Positions 34,285 to 44,882 of a stretch of 64,000 bases of DNA are shown one piece after another. Below the pieces are notes generated by a model. The model worked only from the letters and a program-made list of their open reading frames with translations, did no database searches and had not been told where the DNA came from. Position 1 is the first letter of the stretch. Each line of letters opens with the position of its first letter. Source of the DNA: Penicillus capitatus (Eukaryota > Chlorophyta); the NCBI GenBank assembly GCA_965649825.1, contig OZ287697.1, positions 868,001-932,000 on the forward strand. The letters run 5' to 3'. A program made the position numbers and the translations under genes.

Positions 34285-34904
34285 CGAAAGCATTCCGACA
34301 GACGCCACTGAAAGCTGTCCGTTTTGCGTTCGTGTGCACCTCGAAGCAATTATCTTTTCCGTCGAGTCTCGCCGCGTCTGCGCTACTAAAGATGCTGGTC
34401 ACCAACCTCCGGCTGTTGTTTTGCTGGCAAGAGTGCCTCCACAGTCTGCAAAAGATCCCACGTTGCAGTTGACGCCGATGACGATGCTGCAGCGACAGAG
34501 AGATTTTCGCTTTCCATTCTTCTGACAGGAATCGAGTGCCGGGCGCATTGGGGCGACCGGCCCTGCAACGGGAGAACCGTTCGGCGAAGAAACTCTGGAT
34601 ACAGACGCAAACTTAGTGTGACGTACCTTGCGTGCAGAACCGTGACGAGTGAATGAATGGCCATACCGTGCTGCGAAGCGACGTGTTTTTCTGATGCACC
34701 AACACCATTCGCCGAGCCCTTTCGCAGAGGAGACTGACGAATTGCACACCTCTGCCGCCGTCGCCCATCAAGAAAGAGACTCGACGAGTGATAACGCGAT
34801 TCGAAGTGGAACGTCGTGAACCTCGCAAACGCTAATTAACCCACAGATTTTAAATCTAAACAGGCAGTCGCCGTGTCCCTGCAAAAAACTGCGATGCAGG
34901 TTGC
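34285..34904. other. No confident gene
   Basis: About 620 bp between the membrane-protein exons and the first propeller gene. It may hold further tail exons; none could be proven. Confidence 0.4.
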
Positions 34905-36104
34905 TTAAGAGATGGTGGTGATGAGTTCCACGACCTTCCTGCCAGTCGAAATCAAATAACAACTGATCTTGCTGTCCGTGAGAATGACGCAGGATGGCTT
35001 ATCGAAGAAGCGCGTGTCGATCGAAAATCGATTCCATCCGCTCCACTCCCATCCATCTAGAGTGTTTCCGTAGAGAAACATATCTCTACCGATGGCAAAG
35101 CAGTAGACTGTGGATGGTCCTGTCGAGACACATTCGGGAGCGGATTCGAATTTGCCTCCCAGATTGAACCATGCACTCCACTCTCCGTTGAATGTCTTGT
35201 GCATGATTTCGTTGCGCATGTCCAGAGCGAAGAGGTGCATTTGCTTCCCAGGCCATGATGTGACACTCGGTCTTTCCCTTGTCCACAGCTCGAGATCGAA
35301 CCAAGGTCCCCAGACAGGTTTCGGAACTGCATTCAGAGTTCGTGCTTGAAGTTTATTGCCAGAGTTCACGGCAAAGTATGTGGTCGAGTTCTCGTCAAAT
35401 GATCCATACGTCGGCCGTTTCCTAATGGAACCAGCAAGATCTTGAATTTTGAGTGAAAATGTTCCTTTCGTGGAGAGAATACGATACAAACGGGCGTTTA
35501 TGTGCAAAACTACGCATTCGACCACTTCTGACGTTCTCACAACGCAGGATGGCGTTTCCTTGACAATGTCAGTTCCTTTCTGCCATTTACTCCACTCCCC
35601 ATCCGCGTACTGTTTGACTATGATGTGGTTGGCTGAATCGGTACTCAGTATGTCGACGAAGTCTTCTTTTCTGCTGACACAGTCGATGTCGCCCGTAATC
35701 CAGCCGCCGAGGTTGTCCCAGTCGCTGTACACTCCGTTTTCCACGCTCATGTGCAGAACGTTCGACCAGGGTCCGCGTATGAAACAGTCCACGCGGCCCG
35801 GCTTGCTCGACACGCAGCACACGGAGCCTTCCGACTCGATGCCGAGAACGCGCACAACGTCGCCGCTCGAATGCTTCTCGAAGAGAGCGATTTGAGGTGT
35901 CTCGGCGAACAAGGCAGGCGATTCATCTTCCTGCACACCTTCATCCTCCAGCGGCACTTCATCTTCATTCAAGGGCGGGGTCTTGTGCGAAAAGAAGGGC
36001 TCCAGTTCGTGCATGCTATGCACTGCCTCGTTGGCGCATCCTGACCCTATGATGCTCAGCAGACAAACAAGGAACGCGCAGAGATTCGCACGACTCAGAC
36101 GCAT
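34905..36104 (-). CDS. Secreted PLL/DUF346-like beta-propeller protein 1
   Basis: Single exon, 399 residues from ATG 36104, starting with a signal peptide (MRLSRANLCAFLVCLLSIIG). Repeated blades of about 45-50 residues carry the signature of PLL-type lectin propellers: VDCFIRGPWSNVLHMSV, YSDWDNLGGWITGDIDCVSR, EWSKWQKGTDIVKETPSC, EWSAWFNLGGKFESAPECVS and GWEWSGWNRF..DTRFFDKPSC. Paired cysteines between blades suit an extracellular protein. Known relatives of the fold bind fucose or other glycans; binding here is inferred. A paralogue of identical length lies on the other strand at 39524-40723. An in-frame frame extends upstream of 36104, but the signal peptide fixes the start. Confidence 0.75.
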   Translation of the reverse strand: MRLSRANLCAFLVCLLSIIGSGCANEAVHSMHELEPFFSHKTPPLNEDEVPLEDEGVQEDESPALFAETPQIALFEKHSSGDVVRVLGIESEGSVCCVSSKPGRVDCFIRGPWSNVLHMSVENGVYSDWDNLGGWITGDIDCVSRKEDFVDILSTDSANHIIVKQYADGEWSKWQKGTDIVKETPSCVVRTSEVVECVVLHINARLYRILSTKGTFSLKIQDLAGSIRKRPTYGSFDENSTTYFAVNSGNKLQARTLNAVPKPVWGPWFDLELWTRERPSVTSWPGKQMHLFALDMRNEIMHKTFNGEWSAWFNLGGKFESAPECVSTGPSTVYCFAIGRDMFLYGNTLDGWEWSGWNRFSIDTRFFDKPSCVILTDSKISCYLISTGRKVVELITTIS

Positions 36105-36463
36105 GGTGCAGGCGCAACGAGAAAAGCGAACGACGGAGCGGCAATGAGAACGGCACCGCACCGAAACAACAGACCTAGGCTGGCTGCTAATGAATTGCAG
36201 ACCCAATTGATTGTCTGTCTTTAATAATGATTCTTCGCAGCCGCGCGCTGATGCCTCTGCTTCCATGCAGCTTCCCCCGCGGACTCTCCTTTTCTCCGCG
36301 TCCTAGGCACAGGACAAAGCCATGTTTAGGACATTGGGTCTCTTCTGCGGGGGAGGTGGACAGTCCAGCAGACTCTGCACTCCCAGAGTACCATCCAGCG
36401 TCATGTCATTGAATGGACAGATGGATGTCCACGCGCGACATTGTTCAGTCAGAAAGGCAGAGG
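36105..36463. other. Upstream region of propeller gene 1
   Basis: Likely 5' UTR and promoter; TATTAAAG on the minus strand near 36220 could be a TATA box. No other gene. Confidence 0.4.
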
Positions 36464-36952
36464 TCACAAGGCGTGGTGTGCCGACGTATCGCTATGGATT
36501 CTTTCGACATCCGTGGAACCGATCAGGTACCAGCAGACCGTTCCATCCTTCCATGGTAGGTGATGGACCGAGAGCCTCCCGTCTTGGAGATGCTGGATGT
36601 GAATGCAACACTTCGCTACGTTCCGTTTTCTGTCGTCCATCGTACAACGTTCTGACTGGTTCTCCGCCAAGTCTGTGTTGTTCTTGATGAATGGCTGGAT
36701 GATCGTTTGGCGCTGCACTTCCGTTGAAACAGTGATTTTTGTCAGTCGAGATCTTCCATTCCGTTCTGCGCTTCTCGTCTTGTTCCAATGAGGCCACATG
36801 CAGACAGATTCCGACACAGTGTATGGGATGACATGTTCTAACTTTCGATGACGTTGTTCAATGTATGACCTGTAGTTCTCTAGCACGGACCCTTTCGCTT
36901 GTTTCGTGTTGTCTTCGAGGTCGCAGTCAAATCTTTTGAGGATCCCTTTCAT
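36464..36952 (-). CDS. Hypothetical protein, 162 residues
   Basis: ATG 36952 to a stop at 36464. Charged and His/Lys-rich (SYIEQRHRKLEHVIPYTV, TMDDRKRNVAKCCIHIQ, WKDGTVCWYLIGSTDVER). An adjoining frame at 36969-37176 (KLSEVAKGLKETLTLDSV) may be an upstream exon of the same gene, but no in-frame join was established. No family is recognised. Confidence 0.3.
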   Translation of the reverse strand: MKGILKRFDCDLEDNTKQAKGSVLENYRSYIEQRHRKLEHVIPYTVSESVCMWPHWNKTRSAERNGRSRLTKITVSTEVQRQTIIQPFIKNNTDLAENQSERCTMDDRKRNVAKCCIHIQHLQDGRLSVHHLPWKDGTVCWYLIGSTDVERIHSDTSAHHAL

Positions 36953-37176
36953 CCAGAACGCTCTCTAGGCGTTATGCGCTCCGTTGAATTCGTTTCGCGC
37001 AACGCCAGCCTCTTAGCAGGATCCATGTAGACGTGCACACTATCAAGAGTGAGTGTTTCTTTCAAACCCTTTGCAACTTCCGACAGCTTCACAGTCGAAG
37101 GCAGCAGTGGATACAGGCACCAGTGGCTACAGAACAGGGAGCGATCGCATCCACGTCTATGATGTTGCGGAATCAC

Positions 37177-39523
37177 TCATGTCACTGAGTGTTCTTTGAC
37201 TGGTCGATGTCTCTGGCTTCGGCATACGAATCTCTGTTCTCTCCGGTTGGGATAGAGGAGGTCACTCATTTGCCTGCCAAAACCAAAACAACACAATCAT
37301 TAGGGAAATGGACTCTGTTAGAAGAGATGGACAGGTGTATGAGCAAAGAGATAATTCTAACCGGCAGGCGCGGCACACGAAGTCCAACAGATCGTCTAAT
37401 CCGATACGAGGTCGTGTGAATACGCTTGTTTATCTGATGCTCGCAACAGAGACAACGCGTCGCAGGGCCATGGAGTGCCGTCTTCTAAAGCTCCTTCACT
37501 GCGTCGGGTATCCCCAAAGAAGCACGTCATCGTGCAGACCGAAGTCTGAACTTGCAGACGCCGACTCTTCCGTTCGCATCTTCGGAGTGAAACAGACCTT
37601 CGAGAGTCGCGGATGTCAAAAGATCGGGCAGGAGAACGAATTGCCTCAGCAGTGCCACGCGTGAAGTACGAGCGCTTCAGCCCAAGGTCCCACCCACGAG
37701 GCGATGGGTCTGCTCGAACGCATTCGATTGTCTCTCATGTTTGTTTTCGTTTCCCTGCCGCATCTGCGGGATACGAGCAGAAAAGAGTGGTGACGCGTTC
37801 GATCCTTGTCGAGATTTCGGTCCACTCGAGAGCAGCCTGCCATCAACGAACGTTTCGGCAGTTCGCGTCGACAAGGACGTTTTCTTCGGCGAGGTTCGGA
37901 ACAGGAAAAGACTGAACGACGTCAGCAGCACTCTTGGACGAAGGTTTGTATCGGTCTCTCTGTGGATGCGCTATGACATTCAGGCTTTCGTCCGCACGAT
38001 GACGGAAGGCGAATCGGTGAAATATGGCATACCGTTCACTCGCTGAAAAAAAGCTGCACGCAGTCTTCTCGGCTGGCGGACTTGACAGTCGTTTATGCAG
38101 CATCTTATCGAGCCTAGGTCGCATCGATTTCGTTTTGAGCTTAGCAGATTGTTGAGCGCAGTACATTTAGATCCATCGAGAGAGAGAGAGGAGACGGACA
38201 ATTCAGAGGCGTGTCAGAACCGGCACAATCAAGGGCGACAGTCGCGAGGTCATGTGTCCGTGACGACGCACCGTTGTTTTCATCGATTGCTTTGCTCTTC
38301 GAAAGACGGAAGAGCCGTTCCTCGAATCGGCGACGTAGCCAGAGCAGTTGTGCGATCTTGGCTGCTTCGCGCATTTGCACGTTACGCACCACCCCACCCT
38401 CCTCCGTGTCTCTAGAGAAGATGCCGATCAGGTAACCTCATTAATGTGCAAGACATGATTCATGCATATCGTAGGTATGCGTCGACAAGAGAATGTTAAC
38501 ACTCAAGTGCCGGTCGGGATTCGATAGGGTCGTCGACTTTGAAAGAGAGCTGTGTTCGTTCGCGCGGAAAGAGGAGCACGAACGAATACCTCGCCCCTCA
38601 GAGGTGTTCTGTGCGGTTAGTGTGAAAGAGTGGGACGACAGGGATGCGTCTTTGATGTTGATCGAAATGTGTGACCGTAGAAGTTCGTAGGATATGCAAA
38701 TGAAGAGCAACGGCCTTCTTTGCTTTCTCCTTCCAATAAGGCCATCGCCGCATTAGAATGCAGACAACGAAGAGAGCACACGATTTCTCTTTCGGGAAAC
38801 AGATGTACTAGCCGGTGGTCCTTGAAAGCCCATCGAGCTAGCAGTTTGTGTCACATTTCGCCGTCACCGTCAGCGAACGGCACGCACAAAGAGTGAATCA
38901 TCGTTCGCTTTTCGTAGCCACCTATTCGTCGTGCTGTGGCAGGAATCGCGCTTCATACGCCGCGCCATAGAAAGAATTGCGGTTTCTACTTCATAAAGCG
39001 AAGGAAGCATGGATTGAAGTCGTTTTGCCGACTGCAACCGGACCCTAAACTATGTTATGCTAAGGGGCTGCGGACAGCAAGAGCGAGAGTGTGTCTAGAG
39101 AGCTTGAAGGTTTCGTCAATAGATGACCGCCGACGAAACCATCCTTCCTGTTCACTCATATTCTTCGTCGCCGTAGCGGCCTTAGACACCTGAAACGTGA
39201 CAGGTATTTTTGGAGATAGACGACAGCAACACGCGAACGCTTTGCCCGTGGCAGCAGCGGGATGTGTGCGTGCGTTCGCGCTGAATGTTGGATGCGAAGA
39301 TTCCTTCACGGAAGAACCTACGATCGATCAAGAGGATCAATCGGAGGCGTTCATACGTACATCATGTTCGGGGCACGATCGACCAGAAACTATTCTCAGA
39401 CAGCCGGACAGACAGCCAGCCGGCATACAAATAGTCTATCGCCAGTTCTTTTTTGGTATTTCTCCGTCCTCTCTTTCAGACTTTGCCGTCAGAGATCGTT
39501 CATTTCTCGCTCCTAAGAGCGTC
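37177..39523. other. No confident gene
   Basis: 2.3 kb. Several ORFs of 60-120 codons on both strands (for example 37613-37915 and 38095-38415, both +) are Ser/Arg-rich without recognisable domains. A short GA microsatellite lies near 38178. ACAAATAG near 39427 may be the TATA box of propeller gene 2. Confidence 0.4.
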
Positions 39524-40723
39524 ATGTTTTGTTGCCGTATGGTTTTGTTCGTCGCCGTCATTACTTTGTTGACGGCAGGTGCACCAACCTTTACCCACGT
39601 CTCTGCGGCAAAGAGTTCGGCCTATACGTTCTCAGCAAAGATCGCTCAAGAAGCATCCTTTAAGAATCGCGACTCGAAGGCGGTGGCACTCGAAGAGATA
39701 CTAGCCGCTTCCAATTCCAATGCTCCGAAGAAAATCACAGGGGAGGATATAAACCTAGGTGGGAAAGCGCAAACTCGTCCCTGTTGCGTTTCGTCCGGAC
39801 TGCAACGCGTCGACTGCTTCGTTAAAGGCCCGACGGCGGAGGTGCAGTGGATCTACGTCCATCACGGCGACTACTCAGACTGGGTGACATTGGAAGGGAC
39901 GATACATGGAGACATTGAATGTGTGAGCCGCAACGATGGCGTCATCGACGTCTTGGCTCTCGACGAAACTGGTATGCTCATGGACAAGACCTACATACAT
40001 CACACGTGGAGCGAATGGAAAATTGTGGGCGGACCCTACATGGAAGTGCCTTCGTGTGCCGCACGAATGGCTTGGATCATCGACTGCATGGGCAGAATGG
40101 CGAATGACGCTTCGTTGCAACACATTGGACATGGTTTTGATGGTTCCTGGAGGTATCATGACGATTTTCCAGGAGAATGGGCTTCGAGCCCTGTGGTATG
40201 CTCACGAAGATCCCTTGTCGACTTCGATTGCTTTGGCAGTGGAGAAAGCATGCTTCTCCATGGGAAATTCTGGATATCGGGTGAATGGTCCCCCTGGACG
40301 AGTCTCAGTGCCCGAGGACATAAACGGCCCTCTATTGCGACTTGGGGGACGTCGCTGAGAATGCATCTGTTTGCCATGGCTGTCGAGACGACAGGCATTG
40401 TGCATATTCCCATCAATGTTAAAGCAGAAGAACCTTGGGAAGATCTGGGAGGCGTCTTCGATTCCGTGCCTGAGTGTGTGGCGTATGGACACGACCTCGT
40501 TTACTGCTTTGCAGTAGGAGAGGAATCTTATCTGTATTTCAACTCTCTCGACCTTGACGGATGGTCGGGATGGAGCCGTTCCACCTCTTTTCAATTCCTC
40601 GAAACGCCATCCTGTGTCCTGGAGAGAAAGGAGTTCGTCTTTGAGCAGTACTACATCGTTTGCACTGGAAGAGCTGTCGGCCAAGATGTCATTCAGATTA
40701 CCTACGATATTTCTGTCGAATAA
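39524..40723 (+). CDS. Secreted PLL/DUF346-like beta-propeller protein 2
   Basis: Single exon, 399 residues from ATG 39524 with a signal peptide (MFCCRMVLFVAVITLL). It aligns blade by blade with the protein at 34905-36104: LQRVDCFVKGPTAEVQWIYV, YSDWVTLEGTIHGDIECVSR, TWSEWKIVGGPYMEVPSC, EWSPWTSLSARGHKRPSI, PWEDLGGVFDSVPECVA and GWSGWSRSTSF..LETPSC. The frame is open upstream to 39197, but the signal peptide marks 39524 as the start. The product is probably exported and may bind surface glycans. A G-rich pentanucleotide repeat follows the stop. Confidence 0.75.
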   Translation: MFCCRMVLFVAVITLLTAGAPTFTHVSAAKSSAYTFSAKIAQEASFKNRDSKAVALEEILAASNSNAPKKITGEDINLGGKAQTRPCCVSSGLQRVDCFVKGPTAEVQWIYVHHGDYSDWVTLEGTIHGDIECVSRNDGVIDVLALDETGMLMDKTYIHHTWSEWKIVGGPYMEVPSCAARMAWIIDCMGRMANDASLQHIGHGFDGSWRYHDDFPGEWASSPVVCSRRSLVDFDCFGSGESMLLHGKFWISGEWSPWTSLSARGHKRPSIATWGTSLRMHLFAMAVETTGIVHIPINVKAEEPWEDLGGVFDSVPECVAYGHDLVYCFAVGEESYLYFNSLDLDGWSGWSRSTSFQFLETPSCVLERKEFVFEQYYIVCTGRAVGQDVIQITYDISVE

Positions 40724-40775
40724 ATCTCTACCTTTCGATCTTTGTTCTTCGGAACTGAACATGTTGTGTGGATGG

Positions 40776-40805
40776 GGGAATGGGATGGGATGGGATGGGA
40801 TGGGT
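40776..40805 (+). repeat. GGGAT pentanucleotide repeat
   Basis: About five GGGAT units (GGGAATGGGATGGGATGGGA then GGGATGGG) some 55 bp after the stop of propeller gene 2. Four or more GGG runs could fold as a G-quadruplex in DNA or in the 3' UTR. Confidence 0.8.
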
Positions 40806-40949
40806 TTGAGAATCGTTTTTTGTGTCCTTAATCGCAGTTGGATGCCTTCTATAAACCGGATGCAATGCACACGAACACCATTTTCCCCCACATTGCCTGC
40901 CTTGGTCTGTTTGGCAGTATGATTGTGAACAGAACCTTTTTTGCTGCAA

Positions 40950-41322
40950 GCTGTGTGAGATGGATTCGGTGTTTTTGGGTGGTTTGCATGATTTCCCGGT
41001 AAACAGATGTCAGCAGTTTCTTTTGGCGTGGAATCTCTTCGACGTCGCGCGATTTTCGCGACAAACGGAACGAAAAGGTACTCAGAGATGGTGGAGGGAA
41101 CGTACCGAGAAGTTTGATTTCGACTTCCTCATGCCCATTCAAACCGTCGCCCGAAAACGCATGCAGCATCTGCCGCGTCCTTCCGTTTCGGCGCCAAACG
41201 AAACCGCTTCGTCGCTGCTTGTCACTCCGACACTCCACACAGCCAAGGATCGCTCTCTGGCGGCACGCAGGGCGATTCAGAGGTGCGTGCATCTCGATGC
41301 GAAAAGACACAAGCTACAGTAA
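40950..41322 (+). CDS. Possible exon(s) of an unidentified gene
   Basis: The frame from about 41110 to 41322 reads KFDFDFLMPIQTVARKRMQH and TAKDRSLAARRAIQRCVHLD. A possible small intron near 41076-41107 would join it to an upstream Met-starting segment. No family was recognised. It ends about 110 bp from the convergent RBR stop. Confidence 0.25.
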
Positions 41323-41429
41323 TTGCCGCCATTCGGGCATATTCTTCGTCAGAGTCAACAAGAGATCATGTTCGTTTACGAAAAAGCATAATAACTGTTC
41401 GTCGAAGCTCAAGAGCTCCTTCTTCCTCA

Positions 41430-44400
41430 TCAAACACGTGGACGTTTCGTGGCCGGCTCCATTCCGTCACACAGAGAGACATTCTGCTGACTCTCTGCAC
41501 CCGAAGAACCCTCTGTGGCTTCATGACTCGACTGCGGACGTGCACTCGTTTCAGCGCTCGCAATCTGACATCACTCAATGATCTCGCGATCACCCACACC
41601 GATGGCATACCTGTGGGAGGGATGGAGTGCCAGACGAGAGACTAGGAACTTGTCGGCCTCTCTTGAGGAGACAGGAGAGATGCGCCGTATCCGAAATGAG
41701 CCACGGTGCAATGCGTTCACAGGACAGAGGCTCTTCATCTTTCTCCGCGAAGCTGCTGCGCGGCAGGTGCCTAAACAGAACGCGTTTGGTGTTTCTCTTT
41801 GGCGGAGAGTGTCACGCACCTGTCCTCTCCACTCTTCTCAGAGGCCTCTGGACTACAGAACTTCAGAAGGTGTGCTTGCATTTTGGTCACAAAGATGGAG
41901 TTGTAGAAATCAATGATATCACTCATGTCTTCCACCTAAGTGTTCGATATGCGCTTGTTCGCGCTATCCATTGCATCGCTCGGAGGTTCCGTTACCTGGA
42001 ATCCTGGGTTCGTTTGACGTAAGATCACGTTTCTGTAGATTTCTGGCTGATGAAGTTGCTTGTAGCGATGGGTGATTTCTTTGAACGTAATGCCTAAGTT
42101 ATGTACTTTGCAGACGCCATAGAGTGCACAGAGTGTGATCTGATCCAAATGGCGATTGTAGAACAGATGCGTCTGCTCATAGAGTGCACATTTGAGGGTC
42201 CTGTACACCTGGCTCGGCAGATACCTCGCTGCAGGACCGTCGAGAGAGGAAGAGAACACACCTGAAGCATGATAGCGTTGTTGCTGACAGGTTGAAAATT
42301 GAGATGCAGCTTGAAGTCCATCAGACGGTGGGCAGCAAGCCTCAGCGTCTTTCTGAAGAAATCCTCCAGAACGATTCTAGATCGATTCGGCTTGGCATGG
42401 ACAGCTTCGATCGTTCCCAGGCCTTCTGGCAGATGCGACTCCCTCGAGGCGGATAGGGACGACGACTGTGTGCTTTCAGAAGTGCTGCCTGCGGACAGAG
42501 CTGCAGGACAGTGCCACAGGATGGAGATCTCTTGCCTGTCCTGGCCGAGGAGGCCACGACTTTGAAAGCGGAACCGGGCGATCTCTGATCCAGCGAGAGG
42601 CCGGGGATCGACAGAGCAGAAGACTTGAAGAAAGGCGCCTGTGATACTGTCTCGCCCGTTTTGGGCATCTCTGTCTCGGAGAGCGTTTCCTGAATGAGCG
42701 TGTAGATCGATGAGCCAGGCAACCAGGACAACGATTCGATGATGCGTTCTTCGATATGTCGCAGATGTCTTTTCATTCTGGGATGCATGTCCGTCATGGC
42801 GTTCAGGAAGACGTCGATGATCTTGCAGAATTCGAAGGGTCTCAGTTTGAGGATGTTCAGAAGGGTCGGAAACGCCAAGTGCTCCTGGAGATGCGAGAAC
42901 GGTGCGTGAGTGAGAACGCCGATGATGTGACAGGAGACGACCTACCAGCTTTAGCGAGACGATCACTATCTCCAAGGCACAGGTGATAAGAGAGAGCACA
43001 AAGTCTTGAGACAATAGGATAGGTGAGAAGCCCTTTCCGTGCTGCACATGCGATTCCATCTCCAGCAGCGATTCCATGGACCGATAGAAGATCTGGATGC
43101 CCTGTCAGAGACAACGCAGCAATGGGTGGGTATCTGCAAAGAGATGCCAAAGAGGGATGTTACCAGTGATGCCTCGTGGGAAATCTCTTGAGGATTGGTG
43201 CCTTTGCTTGGGAGGATTCTCTGGACAATGCCAAACAGCTTCGACTGAATGGCTGCTGTCATTTCAGATCCGCAGGTATCGAGATAAGACTTCAGCTTCT
43301 CCGATGGCTACAGGACACAGAGTGTCGTTCTCTCTTGTCTGGCGAGTGACCCAAGTGACAGACATTGATGGGACAGTGCTGTGCGAAGCTGGCGAGCCAC
43401 GTGGCCAGTGAAGTACGGGATGAGGAAGAAGAGGTCTTGTCGAGGGGGAATGTGGAAGGTGTGGGTGGAGATGGGGCGGGTGAGGGCAGTGCGGCAGGAG
43501 GGACTGGCGCATCCAGCTTCTGCATGACACGCTCGACAAGAAACAGACGTTCATCACATTCGCCTATCGTCGCTAAATATTCCTAAATCGCCACACCCCA
43601 CCATCATCTCATGCATTGCGTGCGATCTGCCAAGATGGTCACCGAATATCGCGAGTCCAGCACTTCTAAGCAATGGTCTAGTAGATGTTTTTCGGGATCC
43701 AGTACATTATTCGCACTTCCTTGAAATCTGGTTTCTCCCTAGAGAGATGATCATTTGAGTGAGTGAAGGATGTGACTGCAGAAAGAATCCTGCCTGAGTG
43801 GATATCCCTTGATTCTGCACATCGATGCGGCTGTTGAGTAAATCCAAAATCAATCCTTCGACAGATGTCATCAGATCTTCCAATCTCTTCCATTCCTCTT
43901 TCGGAATCTTGTTCAACACTGCACGTCACATCAAATCACATCACATCACATTCGATCCATCCATGCAGAGGTATGCTCACAAGCGAGTTTATGGAGGGAA
44001 ATGATGCCATTCCCTTGATCGCTCGAGTCTCGTTCAAACAAGGTTCGCAGATCCGGATGCCAAAACGAATTCGGCGTATTCACCAGGAGAAAGTTGCAAA
44101 TACAAAGTAATAGATGAAAACAACTGAACACATGACACAGATGAATAGATGATGATCAAGAGTGGAATGGACACAGCAGGGCTGAAGGGGGGAAGAGAGG
44201 ACAGACGGGTGATCTCACCTGGGCAGGTCAGGAAACTCTGGCAGCAGTTTCGACTTCTCCAGAATAAACATGAGCCAACCGAATCGAAAGACCTTATTAT
44301 TTATCAAGTCGTTAATATCCACGTGAAACAAAAGTGTAAAAAGATCCTTTGCATGCACAAAAGAGTGAGAAATGTGTGAGAATGCAGGTGGGAGACTTTG

Positions 44401-44860
44401 TATTTCTTGGACAGTAGAGTGGAGTACACCAACATTGTCCGCCACGCCTTCATGCGCATTGCCACCATTTCCACGTCGATCTCTCTGCCACAGAGTGACG
44501 CGAGCTTCGGGGCAATGAGGTCCATCGCATATGGCAACTGACGATAGAAATCAAAGAGACTATGGCATGACAAGCGTGCGTCGCTGGCAGTGGATGCCAG
44601 GTGGAATGGACGTCGTACTCGAGACGCAGATGCTTGACGATGGTCGAAACCGGCAAGGCAGCGTTGGGCGGTGCGTTTGCGGCATGGCGTTTGGCCAGAC
44701 AACGTGCGAGATAAATCGCCGCGGCTTGGAGCGTTGGCAGCGTGAGTTTGGATTGAATGTCAGTCGGGGCGTCGTTCTTTGCATCACAGAGCTCGCGAAA
44801 GAGCATCTGTGCGAATTCAGCGCATTCGCTCTCCAACACCAGCTCGCCGTCGAGATTCAT
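41430..44860 (-). CDS. RBR: Retinoblastoma-related protein
   Basis: A multi-exon pocket protein that represses E2F/DP and couples cell size to division in green algae and plants. ATG is 44860. The RB N-terminal domain shows VFRFGWLMFILEKSKLLPEF and ..FPDL. Pocket domain A includes TWLASFAQHCPIN and LKLRPFEFCKIIDVFLNAMT, then RHLRHIEERIIESLSWLPGS. Domain B includes YEQTHLFYNRHLDQITLCAL and GITFKEITHRYKQLHQPEIY, closing with SDIIDFYNSIFVTKMQAHLL. The last exons lead to a stop at 41430-41432 after a basic PATKRPRV that could be a nuclear signal. Intron 3' ends include TTGATGTGACGTGCAG near 43919. Only 22 bp separate its start from the stop of the upstream ATXR3 gene on the same strand. Not every exon border was resolved. 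Confidence 0.85.
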
Positions 44861-44882
44861 CGCGACCAGGAAATGGATGGGC

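Noticed and set aside
42094-43077. 327-codon minus-strand ORF
   Set aside because: Its composition is not protein-like, and the overlapping frames contain clear RB pocket-domain sequence that requires introns; this ORF is a shadow of RBR.
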